NCBI GenBank assembly: GCA_019843655.1
Contig: JACDQD010000004.1
Location: 15,252,001-15,316,000 of the forward strand
Direction: 5' to 3'
Origin: Lethocerus indicus
Taxonomy: Eukaryota; Arthropoda; Insecta; Hemiptera; Belostomatidae
Length of the DNA stretch: 64,000 nt
Part shown: piece after piece, positions 26,026 to 40,600 of the stretch
Position numbering within the stretch: the first letter of the stretch is position 1
How the letters are laid out: each line of letters opens with the position of its first letter
Notes under the pieces: generated by a model
Seen by the model: the letters and a program-made list of their open reading frames with translations, nothing else
The model's database searches: none
What the model was told of the DNA's origin: nothing
Program-made: the position numbers and the translations under genes

Positions 26026-29000
26026 CTATTTACTTGAATTCTTTAAACAATAAATGGATGTGTACATCCCCCTGTCCCTGCATTCTTCTGTGCTCGGCAT
26101 AAGAGGATCCCAGAAACCTTCATGAAAAAAAATTGGCATGAAAAACAAAATACATAAATAATTAAAAGAAAAATACACTTTTTTTACTCTTTAATGATAT
26201 ATGTGCATCATACTCTAGAGTTTATGCTAGAACTCGAGTTGTTTAATCATTTGAAATTTGGCCAACCACTGGAGAACTTAATTCCAAATCCAATATGCCC
26301 TCACTTTACTTTGATCTAGGTTTTGCCTATATGGCTGATGTCTTTGGAATTTTCCCTCAATTTCTTCTTATTCCTAACAAAGTCATTACATTCCGCTTAT
26401 GTTGTTTGTTCCTGAACAACAGTTCCCCATCTTTACTAAAGTTGTATGCTTGATTCTCACATAACCAGTGGTGACATGTCCATAATCAGTGAACAAGAGG
26501 ACACCCCAAACATTAGACCTGTAGTTGGTTTCTCCATTTAAAAAATTCAACTGATGTAATTTTATACCCTACAAGGTTTGTAAGGTCTCAGTGAGGACCC
26601 CAGCTGGGTATAATTATTTGAAATATGAAAATAAATACCAGGCGGTGTCTTGCATCTAAGCTGTTGCTGTTTATGTCTTGAACAAGCATTGATTCTTTCT
26701 TTCAGTTTGTCAGGACTTAGATTCTGACCAGTAGCCTTGTAATACTATAACAAAACATATACTGTAATTAATACAAAACAAAGAAATCCCCATTCAATAA
26801 TAATTATTAAATGTTTATAATAATTTTTTGTAGTCAGTAATAACTGAAGAATAAGTCAGTTTGTAGTAATTAACAAGTCAACTTTAAAAGAAGTTAATAA
26901 ACAATTTTATATAGCTTAACATTAATTTATTTAAACTTTCCCATTGAGATGATACAAACTAAAATATTGATCAACTAGCTTATGAGCTAACATCCATGGC
27001 AAATGGCAAATGTCATCATTCACCTGAGTGGATATATTAGAGACAGGATACTAACCCACTCAAGTACTAACATTGGACTATTTCTGAAGTAGGTAAACTG
27101 TGTCTCTATACACAGGTTCCATTGCACAGTTTACATTTATAGAAAAATAATTTTTTTCTTTAGTTTGCCAAATTAGAAATTTTTTATATCTGGGCCTGAT
27201 TGATCAACAATGAGCTTCACTGGAGAAACACTCAAAAGGAATGATTGAGCTGTTCAGAAATGTATAATAAGCATAAACTGTTAATTAATCCAGAAACCTC
27301 TTTTTTGTTTAAACAAATTTGACAGATCATATAACACTGGCTCAAGTGTACTGATGCTGATGGAGATTTATACCAACCTTGATGCAATCTTCACATTCTC
27401 TTCCTTCTAATTTGGCTCTCGCCTCTTTTCCTCTGACTGGTTCTCTTTTGTACTTATAATTAGGGCTGTTAGTAGTACTCTCTCTGTCTGGAATTCTATT
27501 TGTTCACATTGAAATGATAAAACATTAATAAAGAATATAAAAACAATACTGTAGGCAGAGGTAATTTTAACCAACACATTTTATATTGGACATGTGCTTT
27601 CTAATCATTATTTTGAACACAGAAATAAACACTTACAATTTGATAATCAAAAACCAAATGATGCTTGAGAAGCATAAAGGAAATAAACTGCTTAAGATAG
27701 CAAATAATAATTTGAAATACAAATTTATTTTAATAAATATGGTAAAAAAATAAATTTTGGGTATTCTATAACCTGAATTTTATGTGTATTCTTCCTTTGC
27801 ATTTCTGCAATTCCAGAAATAGCATGTTGACTTTCTATTGAGCAATATCAGTTTGTTTTTGTTTAATACCTTTAATAGCAAAGTAATGTTTACTTGTATT
27901 TGGAAAAATTGGTACTTCTTACAGTTAATCTGTATTATATATGTGAAGAGTAAATGAATGAGTATAAAGTAAAATTTACGACTATTTCACCTGTCATAGC
28001 TTGTGTTAATTTCTTTCTTTGGTAGTTGTGTGCTAGTAGCTACAGGGGCAAACAATGACAAATTGATTGTATCAAATTTATCTGCCTCATATCTTCTCCT
28101 GCTCCTAGAATTAAGATATAACTTTGAATTAAATTAAGAAGAACATGAATTGTACTTCTTAATTATTGTATGTTACCTATGATTTGAACTAAACCATGCA
28201 CTACAAAGTCGAATGCACACAGATAATGATATATCAAAGAGAAATAGGCAACATCCTATTGGAGCCATTTGTTATATTTTAGTTATAATGATCCAAAAGG
28301 TTATTTTGAAGGCGGTTTATACTGTCACCAGTTGTGGTGGTTTCACTTGATTGTAACTATTAGAATAATTCCTGATGAATCATATAAATATCCATATATC
28401 ACAGAATCAAACATACTTTCGTCTTACTTTTTCGGTTTCGGACTTGGCATAACAATATCATCATCATCTGAGATCATATTGCAGCTAAATGACTCAAATT
28501 TTCCACCACTGAAGTCTTTCATCTGAGAAATATCCTTCTTTGAAGTTTTTTCAGCAGTCCCCAAAGTTGTTTGTTTGAATTTCTTAAGTCCCACAGATTT
28601 ATCAGGTCCCTTATTCTGCCTAAGTTTCCACACTGACTTAGTATCATTCTTATTTCCACCTTTAACAGAGCACTTCTTCTTAATAGTTTTGTTTCCAAGA
28701 CCTTTGTCTTCATTTTCTACAACGCCTTCTAAATTTCCATCAAACCAAATTCTATCTAGTTCTGTGTCACTCGTTTTCAAAAATCCCGCTAGGGAATCAT
28801 TTGACATTTCTGCTACACTGCTGACAACATTATTTACAGCATTCTTAGAAATTCCACTATCTAAAATATCCTTCTTTTCTGGACATTTGGATTGCACTGA
28901 ATTACTGCCTATGAAGTCAGCAGAAAGATTCCTCTTAGCAGGATGTACATTTTTATTTTTTGAGTTCGGAGGTATGTTCACACTGTTGGAAAGACATTTT

Positions 29001-31356
29001 ATTTTTTTACCTTCATCATGTTTTTCAATACCTTCATGTCCCTTGCCCTAAAACAGTGAAAAATAAAGTAATATTCAAATCAGGAACACAGATTGTTAAA
29101 ACAATTGATTATATACACACACATATTCATATAACTAACCCGACTTAATACCTTGGTACTACACATACAAATTTGCCAAGTTCTTAATCACTGATAAATG
29201 AAATGGTTAATAAACAGTTTTGACATTTACAGAGATTTCACAAATGGCCAAAATAATCATAAAATAACTACAACCTACTATATAATATACACAATGAGGA
29301 GTCAAATTAAAGAAAAGGCTCGTGTGGAAGAATGTGAAGAAAATTTGAAGTGTTTATGAGGAAGGTCAGGAATTCAGTTCAGGATTTAACTATCATAACT
29401 GACGAATCGTTTTACACCATGTTATAGCCAATAAATAGTGTCATTTATTGTTGCTGCCCCGCAATATAATTCAAATTTAATTACTTTAATTGTTTTTTCA
29501 ACCTTCAGCTGGAAAATTCATGCTGACCAGGGTTTGTGCCAATAAAGGAGTTAATGCCCTTAAAAACACTACACAAAATGCTAAAAAAACATGGATGAAC
29601 ATTTGACAAATGATAAAATGAAGAAAGAGGTGCATAAGTAGTTTTGAGGATAAAACGAAACTTTTTTATTCTGCTGGAATCCAGGTACTTTCAGACAGAT
29701 GGTGCAAGTGCTTTGAAAAAGGCTGAGACTACAATGAGAAATTACGTAATTAGTTTTGTTGATGTTTGTTTCATTTCTTAAGAAATCCCATTTCTTAACT
29801 TTAGCTAGACTGCCCCTAGTATGGCAATAATTTCAAATGTTAGTAGTTCAAATAGTAGTAGGAGAATCCAGTACCAAGTTCTTAACTTTATTATTTAAAG
29901 GTGTTACAGGGGTCTCTGGTACTTGTTCACCTTCTTCAAGCTCCAAATTTGTTACAGACTGTGACAGTAGATCTTTTGGCATACTGTCAATAGTGGCACT
30001 AACCAACACTTCCTTATTATTATCGACAATCCTCACACTTTCACTATACTCTGACTCGACATGAACAACCTGTTACAAAAGAATAAACTCCATTGGTTAT
30101 AAACAGTAAATAAGAAAATATGAATTGTTACATATACCCAGTAATAATTACTGTTAAATAAATCCTACTACTGTTAAATATTTCAGAGTAATTAAAAGGG
30201 TATACATAGGGTATATATTTTTTTTAGAAAAAAATAAATATTATTAGAGGAATCCTCAATATTTATCTAATTATTGTCATGAAAACCATTAAGTGAACTA
30301 AATGTCTTTCATTAAATAATATTCTAATTTTCTAATTAGATATATTTACAAAATCACTTCAATACCCACAAGACAAAAACCAATTAAACTTTTGTTTTCT
30401 TCTATTTCAAACTTTCTCATAAAATTTCATTCCTCAAATTTATTTCAGTCTTATGTGAATTACAGGTATAATTCTTGATATCAGAGAACAGTAAAAGCTA
30501 AAATCCAATATTAAAAGTTCTTCTAAAATTAAATTAATTTGGGTTAAATTCTCACTGCTGAGGTTTCAAACCCAATGTGTTTGTGTTGTGGAGTTTATGA
30601 TTGAGTTATATTTCAGAAATAAGCTTAATCCTCCAATTAAGGATTAGAAAAAACATTTATTTTTTATTATTTTTTTTAAATCTCACTTATCTAACAGTAT
30701 ATAATGTTCACTGATAAACTGCCATTATTGAATCATAATATTTCATACAATTTCAAATGTAATTTATTAATACTTAAAAATATAATACAATTTATACTAA
30801 TAAAATTTGTATGTATATAAATTTAAAATTTATTTATTTATTTATTACAAATTATGTATAATTACAAGGATTACCTTATCAAATGGAGAAGAGCACCGTT
30901 TCCTCTTAGTGGTAGACTCTTTATTCAGTTGAGATAATATGTTTACACTACTGCCAGAACTTAAATCATCATTAGATCTTTTAACATCATTAGTTTTTCC
31001 TCCATCTTCACCAAGACGTAAAATTTTTGCTGAATAAATATAAATAAATAAAGACATTTTGGGAAAAATAACAATTAAACAATTAAAGATCAAATTTTAA
31101 AAAAATTAAAAAAATGAAATGTTAATGTACTGGAAATTAATAAGCCATTAAATGCTATTGATTAAAATTCCTGTACAATATAATTGATGTTAACACCCGC
31201 TTTCTATACCTATTGAATTCATCCGAGTTTCAGCATCTTCAGCCCTCTGTTTGGCATCCTTCAGTTCAATTTTAAGAGAGTGGCATTTATCACAAGGTGC
31301 ACTGTTTAAACTGAAATTAACAATACAATATTTATGTATTTATATATTATATACTC

Positions 31357-31421
<65 letters not shown>

Positions 31422-31620
31422 ATTATAAATTCAGTTTCAATTAGCTATAATAAAATCATTATAATGGTAAATTTTGAAACGTTATGAAATTCTTACAAAG
31501 ATGTAAAAATGACATTTGATGTACAAACATCTTGAACACACCAATCACTAAATATAATATGATGGAACAGGGAAATTTTAAACCAAGAGGAGGGAAAAAT
31601 GATGTGTGTATGCATGTATG

Positions 31621-31673
<53 letters not shown>

Positions 31674-32413
31674 CAAATTCTATTTTATCTATTAAGGACA
31701 ATATCAGTAAAGAAAGAAATAATGACTTTAATTTATTTGATCTCAAAAAATAATGTTATATAAGACTAATTCAGAAAGAGGCAATCTACTATTTCCCGGA
31801 AACCACAAATTTAAATTTAAAATTTATTTATTTTACACATTATTTAGTATAATTTGTAACTAAACCATGGAAATAAGCATGCCACAGTATCCAGAATGAC
31901 CTTTATAGGTAGTTCAACCTACATGTTAGTTATTTATACAACTTAAATCAGAAAGAAATATGCATTTCATTTATTTAATGATACACAATAAATTTATTTA
32001 CTCAACCAATGACTTCTTTTGCAAAACTTTACTAACCTCTTTAATGAAGTTTTCAACCGAATATGTTCTTCCTCTGCTTCTTCTATTTTCTTAATTGAAG
32101 TATTATAACACACCAACAAATCCCCATAGCGAGATCCTAACTCTGCAAGTACACAAAAACTAAAATGGTTTCCCTACATTAAAAATTAAATCCTATAAAA
32201 GGAGTTTAAGGACTTACTTTTTACATTTTCTGCTGCTGTTTGTAATAACATTAATAACCCTTGCACATCAGTGTCATCATAGTTAATCTTGTTAAAATAT
32301 GTTGGAACAAATAATTTCTCCCAAATACTATTCAGTTCTGAATCAGACCACTTTTTAACGGGTATATTTATGTCTGAAACTACAGGTTGAGAGTCCAAAA
32401 CAAGTATATCCAT
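26026..32413 (-). CDS. RBBP8: CtIP/RBBP8/Sae2-family DNA end-resection factor
   Basis: CtIP activates the MRE11-RAD50-NBS1 nuclease to start 5' end resection at double-strand breaks. Ten exons (minus): 32218-32413, 32037-32142, 31210-31310, 30875-31029, about 29875-30069, 28428-29047, 27991-28104, 27378-27495, 26639-26744, 26026-26117; about 600 aa, shorter than human CtIP (897 aa). N-terminus: coiled-coil-prone segment with a CDKC motif (Cys107/Cys110), matching the CDRC of vertebrate CtIP. Middle: low-complexity, Lys/Ser-rich and poorly conserved. C-terminus: the diagnostic Sae2/CtIP domain, with YKYKREPVR, a CEDC motif (near residue 530), ACSRHKQQQ, then KTPPGFWDP and PSTEECRDRGMY. The Thr-Pro (near residue 568) aligns with the CDK site Thr847 of human CtIP. 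The exon 5 donor is uncertain: a phase-0 site is required and several weak ones exist, and without splicing the frame stops at 29848-29850. Confidence 0.88.
29661..29745 (+). mobile_element. Degraded mariner-like transposase remnant
   Basis: In the CtIP intron between exons 5 and 6, one plus-strand frame reads FYSAGIQVLSDRWCKCFEKG, then a stop, then DYNEKLRN. The spacing FYxxGIxxLxxRWxKC...DY resembles the C-terminal end of mariner-family transposases. No terminal inverted repeats or intact catalytic domain were seen. The wider block of about 29290-29800 may be the rest of the same old insertion. The match is short, so the call is tentative. Confidence 0.4.
31362..31418. repeat. (TA)n microsatellite
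   Basis: About 28 TA units in a CtIP intron (between exons 2 and 3), about 50 bases upstream of the exon 3 acceptor in gene orientation. Confidence 0.97.
31625..31671. repeat. (TA)n microsatellite
   Basis: A second TA array in the same CtIP intron, about 200 bases from the first. It is preceded by TATG-type repeats. Confidence 0.96.
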
Positions 32414-33341
32414 TTTCACTAGATGATCACTACTTAGGACCACTTACTTATTTATATTGATCTGGTATTGACAAAGAATCCCTTAACATGAAAAAGGTTT
32501 GGTCACAGTTGTACCTCTTAAAATCAAAATTACAGCACTATTAAATATAGCTATTCACAATACGTAAAAAATTACGCCTTAGCATCAACCCTCCACACAA
32601 TCCGACACAAGATAGCAGAATAATAACCTCACAAAACAAAGCGACAACGACGACATCTGTCGGTTACTCAGCCAACGAAATGCGAAATATATCAATTTTC
32701 CTTAGAAAATAATTATTTCAAATGTCGTCAAAGCTATTTATGAGGCCAAAATTTTAATGAGTTATAAAGAAATATTTAATTAAAATATTTATTTGATCTA
32801 TTACATTCAGTAAGTGTACAGAAAAGTAAAATTTAAGTTTAAATTGTATAATATAATGGGTGTTGCAGAATGTACAACAAATTTACAATGACCATCTGCA
32901 TACTCATCAAACATTAAACTTGATAAAAATTGTAGTCAGATACAAATCACAATAGTAAAATACCAGAGAACTGAACCATTAATTAAATTCAAACTTATTA
33001 AATTCATAATCTAATAAAAAGTAGAATTAACAACCCTCCCCTCCACAAAAAGGAAACATCTTCAACGTACCAGGATAATAGAAGGTTGTTGTATTAATGC
33101 ACACAAATCATGAAAACATTATTTCAGTTATTTTCAGTTTTTATCTTCGGCCCAGTTTCACACAACCAACTCAACCTGAAATCAAAGAGATCAAATTTTC
33201 AATGTTGCAACAACTAAAATATTTACACAACATTTCAAAATATTCTCATTAATTACCTTAGTTTAATCTACTTATGCCATATCATTTAAATAAAGCTATA
33301 ATAATAAAAATGATTCCAACAATTAACAATTGACAGATATT

Positions 33342-33361
33342 GGTGTGTGTGTGTGTGTGTG

Positions 33362-33425
<64 letters not shown>
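33342..33425. repeat. Compound (GT)n-(TA)n microsatellite
   Basis: About ten GT units run directly into about 30 TA units, interrupted by one TAC. Confidence 0.97.
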
Positions 33426-33429
<4 letters not shown>

Positions 33430-33934
33430 TATTTTTTCAATACACCAAATGAAATGTGTAGTAACCTTTTTAACTACAATTCTGGTAACTAATACCTATA
33501 TTTATTATTTAACCAAATTAATAAACACATTCAAATTAGAAATAAAGTATAAGAATCTCCTTTTCTTTTTCGCAGGGCATGCATAGACAGTACAGCATCT
33601 ATCCACAAAGAGCTAGAAGAAATGAACATTAATATAATTTATACTAACATGGACAGACCCCTCTTACAGTTAAGCAATAAGCCGTCAAAGACTTGTACAT
33701 AGTACAAGTAAGTAGTTCAAAAGAGTCTTCTATGTATTTAAAAAGTACCAGTCCATTCTAAAAAATATTTGAACCAGTTTTATTCACTGGTGTTTATGAA
33801 CTATGCATTTCACATATACAGTTGATTGAATTCTCAACTAATAACAGCCATTCCTATTTTAGCTCAATCATAAGCTGACCCCTCCTAAACATAGGTCTGA
33901 CCTGAGATCATATACATACACATATATGCACATG

Positions 33935-33991
<57 letters not shown>
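33935..33991. repeat. (TA)n microsatellite
   Basis: About 28 uninterrupted TA units in intergenic DNA. Confidence 0.97.
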
Positions 33992-33998
<7 letters not shown>

Positions 33999-36554
33999 TT
34001 AAATTAATTTGAGAATCAATGGAATATAGAATTAATTAATTAATTCAAAAAATATAAACATAGTTGAAGCTGAAAATGAATGAGTGACTATTTAAATAGC
34101 AATAGATATTATCTAAACAAAGTACTTCAGAAAGCACACTATGTCCGAAGTATTTATTCATACACCAACATATGAATTTATATTGTAACAAAATGAAATT
34201 AAAGTATAACTGGAAATATTAATATTAATGTGTAATATTGAGATTAAAAAATGAAAAATAAATTTACCTGAAAACAATAAATGAATAGATATTGATACAT
34301 TTTTATTGGTACAATCTAAAATAATTTTATATAATAAAATTATTTTGAATATATAATTTCTCTATTTTTATCCTAAATAATTTATGTTCAATGTTTAAAT
34401 AAATATACATTTTTTCCATCCTGTGGCTTCACAATGAAATAGACATACTCGTCCTACATGCCATTATCTCTTCTCTCTTTTTAATCATATCAGTTCATCA
34501 GAATACTTATTTTATGGATTACTACATTGGCTTAAGAGAGAGCCACAACAAATTAGAAACTTATATAATTAAATTTCCATAAATTTGCATAAGCATATAC
34601 TTTCAGAAATATATATACCTAGGTCAAATCAGCATTAGAAAAGAAAAAACTGACACTGTAATTTATCACTTTTGAAAAGTATTAATTTATCTAAGCCCAC
34701 CTCCCGATTAACTGTAGCATGACTAATTTTAGGTCATTACTAAACTTACTTTTTTACAATTTCCATTATGCACATTCTGAATATACTATTATAAGTTATA
34801 TAAATTTGTCACTGGATATTAAAACTATTATAAAAGAAATTACTATAAAAAATGTAAAGGAAAATTTTCAATTAAGTATATCGTTTAACTTTCTAGATAA
34901 TAATTAAAATGAATAAATTAAGTGCAATTCACACAATGACATTCCATTACTCACGTGTTTCTTTCACTGAACAATATTATTCTTATTTTTCAAATCATAG
35001 TTTTATGCTGTGCTCACATTACAATTTCCCCAATGAAAGATGTGCTAATAAATTAATTAATAATGTATTCTATAATTCAAATCTAGACTATATTACTATA
35101 AATGTGTGACTACAATAGGTTAATTGAGTTCAACTTGAAATAACAGGTATATAAAAATATATTCCAATCCTCTATGAAATGAAAGTAGGAATATAAAAAT
35201 AAAAGTAGACATTGCAGTTGTTATGTTATTGTCTATAGTTCTTCAAGGTTCAAGGTTTAGTTGAAAAAGTGGTCTAATGAAAACTGATATTAAATACAAT
35301 ATATTATAAATATATGTATGTATATACATATCTATATATCTATATATAGGCTTATGCATATATATACACAGGAACACCACTGTTAAATGTACAAAATAAT
35401 AAGAAAACTGAAATTCAAATACTTACGCATAAAAAAAGAACTAAAAAATTTTATATTTTGCCACAATACGTATTCTTTCCATTATTTATTATCAATATAA
35501 CATAGAAACTACAGTTAAGATTAAACTTTCAATTCCTATATAAAGAAATAAGGACTAAGAATTAAATAGAAGACAATTCTCTCAATAGAACTGAATATTA
35601 AGATCATAAGCACTTGAGCTTAATAGAAAAGATAGAAATACCAATAAGAAAAAATGGAATAATTAACAAATAAAAATTGTGGCAGCAGCAAATTAATGAT
35701 ACTAACTAAAAAAAATCAAATATATTTTTATAAAAAACGTCAATTTTTTTGCATACATTAAAAATAATTGTCATCATTGAAACCCTCAGTTAAGAGAAAT
35801 ATTTATTTTTAAAAACAATACCTACAGTGCCTTATTCCTGTGCTCTTCAATATACACATCATAGGTCATTTATATTACCCCAGTGAAGCAAAATATTTTA
35901 ACAGTAGTAAACAAAATTAACTCCTATAATACAATATAAATACAGAAGATGAATATAGAACACACTGCTGTGTATAAATATTAATAACTACGAAACATTT
36001 ACACAATTTCTGTACAAAACTTTCCAGTATATCTTTTACAATACAATAATAATAATCATTGTTATCTGAAACATTATCATTATAACAAATACCACAGGTC
36101 CCTAAACTAACACATTTCAAGTGTTTAGTTTATTGGTTTCACTGGCTGGTACCGGCCCCACAACTCTGTCTAGTCTGAAGTTTTCATTTTAAATTTTGTA
36201 TAGATTTCCATGCAGCATACAAATTGTGTGGTACAGACCATGTAATTTATGTTGAATAAAATAAAAAATGAATGTTCATTCATTAGTTTTGCATTCTGAA
36301 TAACCCTTTCTAAAACTTTAAAATAGACAGAGGAAAAATGATAAAAATATTTATAATTTTATAGGAAAAAAGATAACAGAACACCTTTACATCAATCTTT
36401 TTTATAAGTTCAGGGTTTTAGAATAACAAAAGTAGAAGGATGAATAATTAAATAATGTTCAATATCAATTAATAAATTTAATTTTTTGCAGACTAACTGC
36501 TCATAACAATTACTAAATAGAAAATAAATGTTCTTAATATGTTATGTATGTATG

Positions 36555-36663
<109 letters not shown>

Positions 36664-37662
36664 ATGTATATATACACATATATACATATATATGTACATA
36701 TATCTAATTAAGCTAAGCTGATGTCTTTTAATACATGGTCACCAGACCACACACAAGTTATTGTAACAAAAGTGCATTAAAAAATGTAATGTGGTACAAT
36801 ATAATGCTATTTACATTTTATAAGACCTACAATAAACATAAATACAATGGTCATTGAGACTAGACTTAAACAGAAAAGAATTATTTAATTCACCTTAGTG
36901 TCCTGTCACTTGCAAAAAATGTAAACACTTTAGAAAGATCAGTCATTTTTTGCAATATAGATAATTAAATTATACATATAATTTATACTAAAAAGGGGTA
37001 TTGTCAACACTTATAAAAATGGTGCCAGCTATTGAATCACAGCCTAATAAAATTAGTTAAAAACAAACACACTTGTCCCATATAGAAGCACCATTTGTAA
37101 TGTCAAAAACCAAGATGAGCAGTTAATAAATGTGCTCTAATAATATATAGATGTTAAACATTTGTTTTGTTTAAACTAAAATAATATTTCCTCCTTCTTG
37201 TCATTCTCCGAATTTTCATGAAAGACTATAAATTTGGAACTAAAGTGAAAATTAATAAAGTTGGTAAGCTTGGAAGTAAGAAAGAAAGCATGGGAGATGT
37301 TTGCATGGGGTGCCTTTTTTGGAATTCAAGAATTCTGAATCTCAAAAATATTATTTAACGACTAATTCAAATGTCACAGCAGTGATGATTATAAACTTGA
37401 GTATAACAATGTCCCACAATAGACCCATTAGCTAAATGTATAAATACATCTGTACAAATTACCACTGACATGAAGGAAGGAAATATGCAACTGAACTCTG
37501 CGGTAAGTGTAAACTCTGTTGGTCTGTGTAAGGTAAAAGATGATTATTGCAACATACTGGTAATATAGAAATAGTAACTGTAAGCAGTCAACTGAATTAG
37601 TTATAGTTAAGAGACAGGATCAAGGTTTAGGATTATCCTGAAGGACTGTTTTTAACTGATAC

Positions 37663-40600
37663 CTAGCTAAGATTACCATCATGCAGCAGGAGGGTAGCAG
37701 CAGCATTACTGTAATTGTATCTTGTCAATAAAATTGCTAAAGAGCTGCACAGAGAGGTTGAAGCAACAGTGCTATTTGCACTTGTTACAGTAGTGGAAAT
37801 AGTAGTGTCACTTCTACAACCACTACTAGTAGCTCCGGGTACTCCTGTTCCACTTTCACCTGTGTTAGCTATTTGACTATCTTCTACACCACCTATAACA
37901 GATTAGGTATACACTGACAACATGAAACTTATCTTACATCATACAAGAAACTCCTTATGGACATATAATCATAACACTGACAAATTGCATACATTAAATA
38001 AATTTTCCTATAGGAAAATCACCTCATAGAATACAATATTTAAAGTATTCTTAAGAAAAATATAACTCAAATTCCATTTACACTGCTACCCTGTAAAATC
38101 TGGAGAATACAACAACCACTGTCAATATCAACATTTATCAAATGAAAGAATGATACCACAATGACAGATAGAAATACAGTTGGCTGTGAGCATTTCATAA
38201 TAAGGAATGAATACGAGGTAAAGAAACATAAAATGTAATTTTCCATTGATATCTTTTTCATTTGTATAACCATTATCAACCTTTTTCAACACTATTCTAA
38301 ATGATGTTTATAATATATTTGTCAACAAAGAGTTATTAGACTGATACATTTAAAACCAAAATTCTTGGGTGCCATCTTGCCAAAAACAATATTATATAAA
38401 ATACAATCATATGTTAGGTTAGGTTAGATTAATGTTAATGATGCATTTGTCATATTATAATTAAGACTCAGTTAAATAAATTAAGTTAATCTGCAAGTTA
38501 CCTTTGGAAATCCCAACTCTAATCACAATACAATTTTTAAGATGATAAGGACAAATACTTCCAGCCATGAGTGGTAGTGTTTCAAATATCCAGTAAGCAT
38601 TCCCATGGCCTTCACAGGCAAGGCATTTTAGGTTATTACGCTATTGAGCAAAAGGCCCCTTTATTGTAACATTAAGCAATATGAAACAACTTACCTTGAG
38701 GAAAAATAACATTCTGTTTAGGATCTAATTTTGAAGAATTATTACGTGCTGCCACCATCCTCAGTTCTGTTCGTACAGCATCAATTAGTTGTTGTGTCAC
38801 GGGATCATTCTATTAAAATTTAAACAATAAATAAGTAAGGCAAAAGAAATAATAGTAATACTACTCTAAGATAATAAAATCCTGCCCAAGAGTCAGCTAT
38901 AGAAATAAGAGAAAAAAATAAAAGTTTTTCAATGAAAATTATAAAATAAAATGTATGTTTCAAAACTAACAAAAGTTGTTTAATTATGTATTTAATTATT
39001 TAATGTAAGGACATAAACCCAAAGGCATAAATACCCAGGATACAGGTTTTTAATGATGTAACCAAAACTGAATTCCCAAAGTCAGACAGGATCAGAGAGA
39101 ATGATCAGAAACTACTTCAGAAAATTAAATTTCAGTTACATGTTCTGGTAAATGAAGATATACTTCTTAAGTTATCCTTATTTGTTACAAAACTATTTGT
39201 ATTATATTCAACATACTTGATATTCAAATGGTTAAAATTTTCTAGAAAAATGATTTCGGCAGATACAGTTTAATTAGACTACCTCTTCATCATTCTGTAG
39301 TCCCATAAGTTGTTGTAATTTTACTGGCTGTCTGTTGATCAAGCAATGAGCAAGAGCACTAAGCTGCCTGCGAATAAGCGAATCATCACCATGCTGTTGT
39401 TGATGGTGCAGTTTGCCAGGCTGCCCAGCACTTTGGTGGTGATGCTGTTGCTGTTGATGATGATTTATCATCAATTGTCTTACTGGTGGAGTATTGGAAA
39501 TGGGAGAATCTATGGCAGGTGCAGCCTGATGCTGTTGCTGATGGTGTTGATAACCACTCATATTGCTTAATCTCCTCGAGCAATTCAATCCTGCAGCCTC
39601 CATCTTCAATGACTTTGATGAACTGTATTAATTAATTGTTAGATTATATATTATATTTATAAAAAACAGAAGCATTTAAATATCCTCATAATGAAAAAAT
39701 GAAATCATTATACATTTATCAATCAACTTTAATGTCATTTATTTGAAAATAACTAAGTATTTTCAGAAATTAATAACTAATATATCTATGCAGGCAGTCA
39801 TGTTTGAACTCTTTATCATATTTTATTTTTAATTTTATATTATATTTTTACTTATATATATATTTTATATGTATATATACATATAAAATTGGTGAAACAC
39901 GAGAAAAGCCCTATAATATACTGTATATGTATGTAATTCAAAAATTATAGATATTAGAATACCGGAACAATAAAGATAACACTCTATTTTACAATCATAT
40001 TTTAAAACAGTAAAGAACACACATTAATAGTTATAAGGACTATATTTTTGAATATTCTATCAATTTGGAAAGTTAAATGATTGCAAGCAGGGCATTACAT
40101 TTAACAGCCAATTTAGAAACCATGCAATGCAAGGGCAAGGCCAAATCCAACACCAAAATTTTCAACCAATGATGAATATAACAATTTATTTTTAATATAA
40201 TTATTTTTTTTTATTATATGATATGAATATTCTGATAATTAAGGAGGTACCTGTCCAAAGGATGACGTTCAGGCCGTGCCCGATTGGGTGATCTGGAAGT
40301 AAACACACCACTACTTAGTGCATAACATTGTCAAAAAAAAAGGAAAAAACAGCAAAATCAAATTAGATTTAACATGCAATCAATACAAAAACAATATTCT
40401 AAATGAAAAACTGAGTATATTAAATTTATTATATACACCAACACATATAATCATACACACTAATATGTATTGGATAACAGTATTATTTTATAAAAAATGT
40501 AAAGGGTAGTGTTTTGAAGTTTTAATGGTTGAAAATATGTTATGTTAATATAACTGCAACAGTTTTGTTGTCAATGATGTACCATAACAATAATGCTTTT

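Noticed and set aside
26250..26600. Denser, less AT-rich block in the CtIP intron 26118-26638
   Set aside because: I looked for an exon or transposon on both strands. All frames are broken and no motif was convincing.
28428..28981. Isolated 185-residue minus-strand gene
   Set aside because: It is the main part of CtIP exon 6. The apparent start codon is GTG, the frame continues upstream to the acceptor at 29047, and the apparent stop lies in the donor gtaaga.
28575..29051. 158-residue plus-strand ORF
   Set aside because: It is the antisense shadow of CtIP exon 6.
34719..35109. Two adjacent plus-strand ORFs of 62 and 66 residues
   Set aside because: They are AT-driven Asn/Ile/Tyr/Ser-rich translations with no splice signals or recognisable domain.
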